From NCBI GenBank assembly GCA_021788955.1, contig JAJYKC010000084.1:1-8086 (forward strand): a stretch of DNA of 8,086 nucleotides, given 5' to 3'. The stretch's first letter is position 1, and the number at the start of each line of letters is the position of its first letter. Both the position numbers and the translations under genes were made by a program. This document shows, piece after piece, positions 1 through 6,221 of the stretch. This stretch comes from Acidobacteriota bacterium (lineage in GTDB: Bacteria > Acidobacteriota > Terriglobia > Bryobacterales > Bryobacteraceae). The notes under the pieces are model-generated. The model worked only from the letters and a program-made list of their open reading frames with translations, was not told the origin of the DNA and did no database searches.

Positions 1-117
1 GCGCCCGTCGGATGCCTCGGCCACGACTTCGAAATCCGGCTGCCCCTCAAGAAGCAACCGCATGCCGGCGCGCAGGATCGTGTGGTCGTCGGCCAGCAAG
101 ATCCTTATTTTCTCCAC
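1..117 (-). CDS. NarL/FixJ (LuxR)-type response regulator, N-terminal fragment
   Basis: Only the first 39 codons are in the window; the gene continues past the left edge. The translation begins [13 protein letters not shown] and continues into [10 protein letters not shown] and VVAEASDGR. This is the classic start of a receiver domain: strand beta-1, the acidic pair Asp10-Asp11 that binds the metal ion, helix 1, then the V-x-E-A-x-D-G turn of beta-2. The ADDH plus RxGxRxLL pattern is typical of regulators with a C-terminal LuxR helix-turn-helix, but that part is not visible. I chose the GTG at 117 because GGAGGGAG (133-126) lies 8 nt upstream. An in-frame ATG at 135 would add MEGADE but overlaps that ribosome site and has none of its own. 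The gene is divergent from the efflux operon, so it could regulate that operon, but that is inference. A partner histidine kinase would be expected to the left, outside the window. Confidence 0.85.
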   Translation of the reverse strand, partial: MEKIRILLADDHTILRAGMRLLLEGQPDFEVVAEASDGR

Positions 118-125
118 TTCGTCCG

Positions 126-133
126 CTCCCTCC
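126..133 (-). promoter_or_regulatory. Shine-Dalgarno deciding the response-regulator start
   Basis: On the minus strand this reads GGAGGGAG, a strong ribosome binding site with 8 nt to the GTG at 117. It favours that GTG over the in-frame ATG at 135, whose first bases overlap the site. Confidence 0.6.
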
Positions 134-135
134 AT

Positions 136-461
136 TCGATCGTACCGAATTTCAACGAAAGGGGAACGGAGGAGGGGGAAAGCGTGGAAGGAAGCTGCTC
201 GACGAGGCGAATTCCGCCATACGGCCATCCGGGGACGAAAATCATGGTCACAGGGTATGTTCCGAAACTGAGGAAGCCGGTAGTATCGAGTTGTGAGGGC
301 AAGGGATTCGTTAGGTGACAGGCCCCCTTTCCACCCTGCCACTTCCCTCAAAGTCCGGCGGATCCCTTGACCTCGCTTCATCCGCACGCCATGCCTCTGG
401 ATGAGCGAGAGTGCTTCCCCCCGGCCGGTGATCGGTAATTGTTGCGACGGAGTATTTCCCC
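136..461. other. Divergent intergenic region (326 bp)
   Basis: This stretch separates the leftward response regulator from the rightward efflux run, so both promoters and any operator should lie here. I see no RNA gene, no convincing inverted repeat and no good sigma-70 pair. TTGACC at 367-372 resembles a -35 box, but 17 nt downstream there is only CATGCC. A purine-rich GGAGGAGGGGG at 168-178 precedes a GTG at 184 that opens a 44-codon frame ending at 318. It resembles no family I know and is treated as a weak candidate under findings. Longer frames crossing this region on either strand have no recognisable protein character. Confidence 0.6.
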
Positions 462-944
462 TTGTTTGACCTGAGACGTCTATTTCTGGGTTGGAGAGCG
501 GGCAGGAGCGACTCGGGAGAAGTACAAGAGGAGCCGCAAAAGGAAATCCGCCTGCTTGCTATCACAGCCGACATCGAAAACGAGATCGAGCTCCGGAGAA
601 TCGCCGGTGACAACGGCTGGCGGATTGTCTCGGCCCGGTCCTCGGAGGAAGCCGTTGCGGCGTTGGAGAGTCAGGAGTATGCTCTCGTTATCTGTGATCG
701 CGATCTGCCCGGCGAGGATTGGCGCGAAGTGCTCTCGCGTCTGACAAGTCTCTCGCAGCGAACATGTATTCTGTTGGCTTCGCCCGTCGCTGATGAGTAT
801 CTCTGGAATGAAGTCATCCAGCACCGTGGTTACGATGTCGTGACCAAGCCCTATCGCTATGACGAGCTGAAACGGGCCATCACCTTCGCCGGGAGTTGGG
901 CGGGCCGGCCAGAGAACCACCGTAGGGAGGCTGCTTCGCGATAA
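462..944 (+). CDS. Stand-alone receiver-like protein (single-domain response regulator)
   Basis: This 160-residue protein has one CheY-like domain (about 28-143) and no output domain. The matching landmarks are the phosphoacceptor strand [11 protein letters not shown] with Asp79, Ser107 at the end of beta-4 (CILLAS), and Lys129 in [11 protein letters not shown]. That is the usual Asp / Ser-Thr / Lys-Pro set with normal spacing. What is odd is the end of beta-1: it reads [12 protein letters not shown], so Thr35-Ala36 stand where the metal-binding Asp-Asp pair normally lies. Phosphorylation may therefore be weak or absent. A basic, partly hydrophobic N-terminal extension (1-27, with [11 protein letters not shown]) precedes the domain. 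The start is TTG at 462, with GGAG at 449-452 nine bases upstream; no ATG or GTG suits the reading frame before the domain. The stop lies 33 nt before the RraA-like gene, suggesting co-transcription. It may be a signalling accessory or pseudo-receiver. The partner is unknown. Confidence 0.78.
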   Translation: MFDLRRLFLGWRAGRSDSGEVQEEPQKEIRLLAITADIENEIELRRIAGDNGWRIVSARSSEEAVAALESQEYALVICDRDLPGEDWREVLSRLTSLSQRTCILLASPVADEYLWNEVIQHRGYDVVTKPYRYDELKRAITFAGSWAGRPENHRREAASR

Positions 945-977
945 GCTGTTGTACAGTCTCCACCCTGTGCGTGCCCG

Positions 978-1676
978 ATGAACCCAACACTCCATCTCTC
1001 TCCTGATGATTTAGATAAACTTGCCGCCCTTGACTCCTGCACCGTGTCGAATGCGATCGAGACGTTCAATGTTCGGCTCCGCAACGAAGGATTCATAACG
1101 GGCGGAGTTCGCTGTATGTTTCCGGAACTACCTTCCACGGTCGGCTACGCGGCGACGTGCCGTATCCGCGCCTCGTCTCCACCTATGACCGGCCGATGCT
1201 ATTTCAACCGAATGGATTGGTGGAAGTACCTGCTTACAGTGCCAGGGCCGAGAGTTCTGGTGATTCAGGATGTGGATCGCGTGCCAGGGATCGGGGCGTT
1301 CGTCGGTGAGGTTCATGCCACTGTTGGGCGAGCCCTGCAGTGCGTCGGTTGTGTGACGAATGGCGCTGTCCGCGATCTTGAAGCGGTCGAAGCGACGGGA
1401 TTTCAACTCTTCGCAGGAAGCGTGAGCGTATCTCACGCCTATGCCCACATTGTGGAGTTTGGGGAGCCGGTCGAGATCGGGGGGTTGAAGATCAGATCGG
1501 GAGACTTAATCCATGGGGACAGGCACGGTGTACAGACTGTTCCCCTTACCATTGCTTCCGAGGTTCCGCGGGTAGCCGAAGAGATCCGGCGGAGGGAGCA
1601 GGAGTTATTCGCGTTTTGCCGTTCAGCCGAGTTCAGTTTCGATCAGCTTGCGGCCCGCTTCCAGGAACTGAGTTAG
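978..1676 (+). CDS. RraA family protein (demethylmenaquinone methyltransferase-like / HMG-CHA aldolase fold)
   Basis: The protein has 232 residues. The RraA fold is recognisable from GAFVGEVHATVGRAL (106-120), the signature TNGAVRDLEAV (127-137, with Arg132-Asp133) and the C-terminal GGLKIRSGDLIHGDRHGVQTVP (168-189). In class II pyruvate aldolases of this fold, the Arg-Asp pair and the upstream Gly-Glu loop bind pyruvate and the divalent metal. Here Gly110-Glu111 and Arg132-Asp133 are kept, so an aldolase, decarboxylase or related activity is possible. Older databases call such proteins demethylmenaquinone methyltransferase, which is generally a misannotation. True RraA instead inhibits RNase E. 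The HGDRHGV and AGSVSVSHAYAHIVEFG segments point to a subfamily common in environmental bacteria whose substrate I do not know. It should be a soluble cytoplasmic oligomer (trimer in the family). ATG 978 is the only start after the upstream in-frame stop at 942; no clear ribosome site precedes it. Its place just before an efflux adaptor is unusual. Confidence 0.9.
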   Translation: MNPTLHLSPDDLDKLAALDSCTVSNAIETFNVRLRNEGFITGGVRCMFPELPSTVGYAATCRIRASSPPMTGRCYFNRMDWWKYLLTVPGPRVLVIQDVDRVPGIGAFVGEVHATVGRALQCVGCVTNGAVRDLEAVEATGFQLFAGSVSVSHAYAHIVEFGEPVEIGGLKIRSGDLIHGDRHGVQTVPLTIASEVPRVAEEIRRREQELFAFCRSAEFSFDQLAARFQELS

Positions 1677-1701
1677 AAGACCAGTTAGACGAGTTTCATG
1701 C

Positions 1702-1706
1702 GAGGG
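1702..1706 (+). promoter_or_regulatory. Shine-Dalgarno deciding the adaptor start
   Basis: GAGGG lies 6 nt before ATG 1713. The earlier in-frame ATG at 1698 has no comparable site, and this GAGGG would fall inside its coding sequence, so 1713 is the better start. Confidence 0.6.
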
Positions 1707-1712
1707 ATTGAT

Positions 1713-2957
1713 ATGGTTAGGCAGATACTTTTGTACGGCAGTTTCGGCTTGGCTGCGGTGGCCACAACGTTGCTGTCCGGTTGCTCAGGCACACAGGCGG
1801 CGAAGGCCGCCAGCGCGGAACCGGCCGCTGTCACGGTCGGTGTAGTCAAGATCGGGAAAAGGGACCTGGGCCGGACGCTCACGGTTTCCTCCGAGTTGGT
1901 TCCTTTTCAGGAAATCGACGTATTCGCGAAAGAAGCCGGATATGTCCAGAAGCTGTACGTCGATTACGGGAGCCGAGTGAAGACGGGCCAACTCATGGCA
2001 GTACTCGAGATACCCGAGCTCGAGGCACAACTGAGGGAGGATGACGCGGCGATTAAGAACGCGCGGGATATGGTTACGCACTCTGAGCACGAGTTGGCGC
2101 GGAGCGAAGCCCAGCACAAGGTAAGTCAATTGGAGTTCGACCGGTTGGACGGTGTGGCTAAGACCAAGCCGGGGCTGGTGGCGCAACAGGAAGTGGATGA
2201 TGCAGAGGGCAAGGCGCTTGGTTCGGAAGCACAGGTGGAGGCCGCCAAGGCTACGCTTGAAGCGTCTGAGAGCCAACTTGCCGCGGCGCAGTCCAAGCGT
2301 GAACACGACCAAGCCCTGTTTGACTACTCGAAAATCACCGCTCCCTTTGACGGCGTCGTGACACAGCGCTACGCCAACTACGGCACGTTGATGCAGGCCG
2401 GCACGGGTTCGAGCACGCAAGTATTGCCGCTGGTGCGCCTCTCGCAGGAGAACCTGTTCCGGCTCGTCATTCCGGTGCCTGAGTCCTATGTCCGGTTTAT
2501 TCATATCGGCGATCAGGTCAGCGTTCGCGTTCCGGCGCTCAGCCGGGACTTCCCCGGCAGGGTGACCCGCTTCTCGGTGGATGTCAAGGAAGACACGCGC
2601 ACAATGCACACGGAAGTCGACGTCCCGAATCCGGACGCCACCTTAATGCCCGGACTCTATGCGGAAGCGACTCTTACCCTGGACCGCAAGGACGATGCGC
2701 TCGCGGTGCCGCTGCAGGCCATAGACAAATCCGACAACGGAGCGATGGTGATGATTGTCAATCCCGCGGGCAAGATTGTGCAACGTAAAGTTAGCCTCGG
2801 AGTTCAAACCGACACCGACGCCGAGGCCCTGGAGGGAGTCTCCGAAGGCGATGAAGTGGTCGTGAGCGACCGAGCCGGACTGCGCCCGGGCGAAGCAGTA
2901 ACGGTCCACATGGTCCAACTCGTTGAATATAAGGGCCAGAAGGCGTCGGGAGAATAG
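1713..2957 (+). CDS. RND efflux periplasmic adaptor (membrane fusion protein, HlyD/AcrA family), lipoprotein
   Basis: This is the periplasmic bridge between the RND permease and the outer-membrane channel. From ATG 1713 it has 414 residues, normal for AcrA-type adaptors. Residues 1-24 form a lipoprotein signal ending in the lipobox Leu21-Ser-Gly-Cys24, so it is probably anchored to the inner membrane by lipid. Next come a first lipoyl half (about 65-100, GYVQKLYVDYGSRVKTGQL) and a long Ala/Glu/Gln-rich coiled-coil hairpin (about 100-200). A second lipoyl half follows (about 203-228, YSKITAPFDGVVTQRYANYG), then a beta-barrel domain (about 245-325, with DTRTMHTEVDV and LMPGLYAEATL) and a membrane-proximal domain (about 328-400). 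No Cys/Met/His-rich metal-binding tail like CusB is seen. The stop is a tandem TAG-TAG six bases before the permease start, so the two are surely translated from one message. The substrate cannot be told from sequence. Confidence 0.95.
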   Translation: MVRQILLYGSFGLAAVATTLLSGCSGTQAAKAASAEPAAVTVGVVKIGKRDLGRTLTVSSELVPFQEIDVFAKEAGYVQKLYVDYGSRVKTGQLMAVLEIPELEAQLREDDAAIKNARDMVTHSEHELARSEAQHKVSQLEFDRLDGVAKTKPGLVAQQEVDDAEGKALGSEAQVEAAKATLEASESQLAAAQSKREHDQALFDYSKITAPFDGVVTQRYANYGTLMQAGTGSSTQVLPLVRLSQENLFRLVIPVPESYVRFIHIGDQVSVRVPALSRDFPGRVTRFSVDVKEDTRTMHTEVDVPNPDATLMPGLYAEATLTLDRKDDALAVPLQAIDKSDNGAMVMIVNPAGKIVQRKVSLGVQTDTDAEALEGVSEGDEVVVSDRAGLRPGEAVTVHMVQLVEYKGQKASGE

Positions 2958-2963
2958 TAGTCC

Positions 2964-5900
2964 ATGCCGCGTTTTTCGATTAGTAATCCGTACTTCATCA
3001 TTGTTTGCTGTCTGGCGCTTGTCGTCATCGGCGGCGTGAGTATCACCAATATGCCGGTGGACCTTTTTCCACCTATCAATCTTCCCGAGGTGGTGGCGGC
3101 GACCTTCTACTCCGGCATGCCGCCGCAGGACATCGAGACCGATATCACAGATCCACTGGAGCGGTTCTTCACGCTGGGTAGCGGAATCGATCACATGGAA
3201 TCCCGCTCGATGTTGGGAGTCAGCATCATTAAGGTATACTTCCAACCCGGCACAAACGCGGACTCAGACGTCACGAGCATCTCGAATCTGGCGCTGGCCG
3301 ACTTGAAGCGGCTTCCGCCCGGAACTCTGCCCCCGGTAGTGCTGAAATTCGACGCATCGAGCCTTCCGGTCTGCCTGGTCACGGTCAAAGGCGCAGGACT
3401 TACCCAGACGCAGTTACACGACTACGCGGAGTTTGCGATCCGAAATCAGATCGCGGTGGTCAAGGGCGCCGAGATACCACCTCCGTTCGGCGGAAAGTAC
3501 CGGCAGATCATGGTATATGTCGACCCCTACAAGCTATATTCGCGCCAACTCAGCCCGATGGATGTCGTCAAGGCGGTCAACAGCAGCAACCTGATTCTTC
3601 CGGCGGGCGACGTGAAGATGGGGCCGTACGACTACTACGTGTATTCCAACAGCCTCGTCGACAACATGAAGCAGTTGGACGACGCGCCCATAAAGACGGT
3701 GGGCACGAGTTGGGTGTCGGTCAAGGATATTGGCAAGGCGGAAGACGCCTCGCAGATCCAATACAATCTGGTGCGCGTCGACAGCCAGCGGTCCTGTTAC
3801 ATCCCAATCATGAAGCAAGGCGGCGATACGAACACCATCGCCGTGGTGAACGGTGTCCGCAAACTGACCGACCACCTCTACGACATTCCGTCGCAGATGA
3901 AGGCGGTGCTTGTATTTGACCAATCGGTGTATGTGAAGAACGCGCTGAAGACCGTCGCCCACGAAGGGTTGATGGGGCTGGTGCTGACCAGCATCATGAT
4001 TCTTATCTTCCTGGGGAGTTTGCGCGCTACCGTTGCGGTTTTGCTTTCGATTCCGATTTCGGCGCTCGCGATGTTTGTGGTGCTGTCACTGCTCGGCGCC
4101 ACGATCAACACGATGATTCTGGGCGGCCTGGCGCTGGCGCTGTCCCGCGTCATCGACAACTCGGTCATCTCGCTCGAAAACATTTACCGGCACCTGGAGA
4201 TGGGCGCTTCGCCAAAGGTGGCGGCTGAAGAAGGCGGCGCGGAAGTCAATCTGGCCGTGCTTGCCGCGACGCTGGTGGACGTGGTGGACTTCTTTCCTGT
4301 CACGTTCCTATTTGGCGTGAGTAAGTTTCTGTTCTCCGCTCTGGCGCTGGCGTTTTGCTTATCCCTTCTAGCCTCGTTCGTGGTCGCAATGACCGTCATC
4401 CCGCTATTCTGCTCGAAGTTCTTAACGGCCCACCACAGCGCGGGCGCGCATGGAGAACACGCCGAAGACGGCGCGGATGAGGGTGAAGTCGGGCCCGAGG
4501 AAGATCTCACCTGGGGCGGGCGCTTCAATGCCTGGTTTAATCGGGTATTCGAAAGATTCCTGAACTTTTACGAACTTTGGGTACGGCGCGCGTGCAAGGC
4601 GCCGGGCCTCACGGTGGCGTTGCTCACGGGTCTCTTTTTCGCGAGCCTTCTTATCTATCCTTTCCTTGGCCTGGCCTTTTTCCCCCAGACTGACGCGGGC
4701 CAGTTCACCATCAATCTGAAGGCGCCGACGGGAAGCAGGATCGAGAACACGGAGCAGTACGTTGCAAGGGTGGAGGATCTGATCCGCCGCGTTGTAAAAC
4801 CGGACGATTTCAAAATGGTCGTCTCCAACATCGGCGTGGTTCCCGACTTCTCATCGCTTTACACGACGAACGCTGGTCCTTACACGGCGACCGTGCAAGT
4901 TCAGTTGCAAGACGAACATCGTATTGGAAGCTTCGAGTACATGGATCGAGTCAGAGAAGCGATGGATCGGGAGTATCCCGAGCTTCGAACCTTCTTCAGC
5001 AGCGGTTCGATGGTGGACGCGATTTTGAACAGCGGCGCGCTGGCTCCGATCGATGTCCAAGTCGTCAGCCCACGACTACACCAGATCTACGACATTGCGC
5101 AGACGCTAGCGACACGGATCCGGCGGATGCGCGGCGTCGGCGAGGTCTACATTCCCCAGGATATGAACTATCCGGCGATAAATCTCGATATCGATCGCGT
5201 TCATGCCGGCGAACTTGGTCTTTCGCAGGAGGATGTGGTCGACAACGTAATCACGGCGTTGAACTCGAATTACCAGATTGCGCCGAATTACTGGGTTGAC
5301 CGCTCGAACGGCAACGACTACTACCTGACGGTGCAGTACTTCGAGCACGGCCGGCCAGCCATTCATACCATAGCCGACCTCAAGAATATCCCGCTCCGGG
5401 CGCCGAACCTGACACAACCCACCACACTCGATTCGGTGGTGAAGATTCGTGAGATCCAGACACCAACCGAGGTCGACCACTATCAGATTCAGCGTGTGGT
5501 CGATGTATTCGTGACCCCAAAGGGCGAAGATCTGGGCAGGGTCCGGACCGAGATTCTGAACATGCTCGCGGCGTCGAAGTCGGAATTCCCCGACCAGGTA
5601 CGTATCAGTTTGCACGGCATGGTCCAGTCGATGAACGCCTCATTCGTGAGTTTTGGCTTCGGGTTTTCGATCTCGTTCATCCTGCTGTTGCTGATTCTGA
5701 TCGCGCAGTTCCGATCTTTCGTCGATCCGTTCCTCATCATGCTCGCGATTCCGATGGGGTTCATCGGCGTGCTGGTCATCCTGCCACTTACAGGAACAAC
5801 TTTGAACGTGATGTCGCTGATGGGCGTGTTGATGCTTATCGGCATCGCGGACTCCAATAGCATTCTGATCGTCGACTTCGCGCACCGACTGGAAGATCAG

Positions 5901-6191
5901 GGTCTGTCGCCGATGGATGCTGTGATCACAGCCTGCCGCGTGCGCCTGCGGCCGATTCTGATGACCTCGCTCGCGACGATCATCGGTATGATACCGATGG
6001 CGTTGAAGATGGGCGAGGGCGCCGAGCAGTATGCGCCGATGGCGCGAGCGATCATCGGCGGACTGTCCTCGTCCGTCGCCTTCACGGTGTTCATCGTGCC
6101 GGCGGCTTACTTGCTGGTTTACGGGAAGAAGAATCGGCCGGGCACTGCGGTTTCCGTGCCACCGACGCTTCCGGAACCGGCCGGGCACTAA
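2964..6191 (+). CDS. RND family efflux permease (AcrB/MexB-like, proton-driven inner-membrane pump)
   Basis: The 1075 residues match the usual RND length (AcrB 1049). Two repeats each have six helices and a large periplasmic loop. TM1 is about 10-25, TM2-6 span 335-480, TM7 about 549-570, and TM8-12 span 898-1053. Family motifs include PPQDIETDITDPLE early in the first periplasmic loop, FFPQTDAGQF after TM7 and RLRPILMTSLATIIG at TM11. The proton-relay residues differ from AcrB. TM4 reads SRVIDNSVISLEN, so Asp398 matches Asp407 while Asn399 replaces Asp408, and Arg395 is extra. TM10 reads GIADSNSILIVDF, so Ser964 replaces Lys940 and is preceded by Asp963. Arg994 and Thr1001 match Arg971 and Thr978. 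The cytoplasmic TM6-TM7 linker (490-514) has four His and nine acidic residues. GGGAG at 2948-2952 serves as ribosome site. I cannot assign drugs versus metals: CusA's TM4/TM10 pattern (single Asp, Glu in TM10) is also not matched. Confidence 0.97.
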   Translation: MPRFSISNPYFIIVCCLALVVIGGVSITNMPVDLFPPINLPEVVAATFYSGMPPQDIETDITDPLERFFTLGSGIDHMESRSMLGVSIIKVYFQPGTNADSDVTSISNLALADLKRLPPGTLPPVVLKFDASSLPVCLVTVKGAGLTQTQLHDYAEFAIRNQIAVVKGAEIPPPFGGKYRQIMVYVDPYKLYSRQLSPMDVVKAVNSSNLILPAGDVKMGPYDYYVYSNSLVDNMKQLDDAPIKTVGTSWVSVKDIGKAEDASQIQYNLVRVDSQRSCYIPIMKQGGDTNTIAVVNGVRKLTDHLYDIPSQMKAVLVFDQSVYVKNALKTVAHEGLMGLVLTSIMILIFLGSLRATVAVLLSIPISALAMFVVLSLLGATINTMILGGLALALSRVIDNSVISLENIYRHLEMGASPKVAAEEGGAEVNLAVLAATLVDVVDFFPVTFLFGVSKFLFSALALAFCLSLLASFVVAMTVIPLFCSKFLTAHHSAGAHGEHAEDGADEGEVGPEEDLTWGGRFNAWFNRVFERFLNFYELWVRRACKAPGLTVALLTGLFFASLLIYPFLGLAFFPQTDAGQFTINLKAPTGSRIENTEQYVARVEDLIRRVVKPDDFKMVVSNIGVVPDFSSLYTTNAGPYTATVQVQLQDEHRIGSFEYMDRVREAMDREYPELRTFFSSGSMVDAILNSGALAPIDVQVVSPRLHQIYDIAQTLATRIRRMRGVGEVYIPQDMNYPAINLDIDRVHAGELGLSQEDVVDNVITALNSNYQIAPNYWVDRSNGNDYYLTVQYFEHGRPAIHTIADLKNIPLRAPNLTQPTTLDSVVKIREIQTPTEVDHYQIQRVVDVFVTPKGEDLGRVRTEILNMLAASKSEFPDQVRISLHGMVQSMNASFVSFGFGFSISFILLLLILIAQFRSFVDPFLIMLAIPMGFIGVLVILPLTGTTLNVMSLMGVLMLIGIADSNSILIVDFAHRLEDQGLSPMDAVITACRVRLRPILMTSLATIIGMIPMALKMGEGAEQYAPMARAIIGGLSSSVAFTVFIVPAAYLLVYGKKNRPGTAVSVPPTLPEPAGH

Positions 6192-6208
6192 CTAACTAAT
6201 TCGAGTCT

Positions 6209-6212
6209 GGAG
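6209..6212 (+). promoter_or_regulatory. Shine-Dalgarno deciding the outer-membrane factor start
   Basis: GGAG lies 9 nt before ATG 6222. It supports that ATG over the in-frame ATG at 6231, for which the spacing would be 18 nt. Confidence 0.6.
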
Positions 6213-6221
6213 AAACAAGCC

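Noticed and set aside
367..395. Possible sigma-70 promoter with TTGACC at 367-372
   Set aside because: The hexamer 17 nt downstream is CATGCC, far from TATAAT. The match is not better than chance in this composition.
311..613. 100-residue minus-strand frame crossing the intergenic region into the receiver gene
   Set aside because: It overlaps the receiver gene head-on, has a Ser/Arg-rich random-like translation, and matches no known family.
480..995. 171-residue minus-strand frame opposite the receiver gene
   Set aside because: It has no recognisable fold. The plus-strand frame has receiver residues at correct spacing and a ribosome site.
1698..1712. Earlier ATG (1698) as the adaptor start
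   Set aside because: It lacks a good ribosome site, and the GAGGG serving ATG 1713 would lie inside it. The signal peptide is also cleaner from 1713.
1785..2609. 274-residue open frame on the minus strand opposite the adaptor
   Set aside because: It is a shadow of a high-GC gene: rich in Arg/Leu/His, no family motif, and wholly covered by a clear HlyD-type protein on the plus strand.
5640..6188. 182-residue minus-strand frame opposite the end of the permease
   Set aside because: The Arg/His/Gln/Asp-rich low-complexity translation is the antisense image of transmembrane codons. It has no credible protein features.
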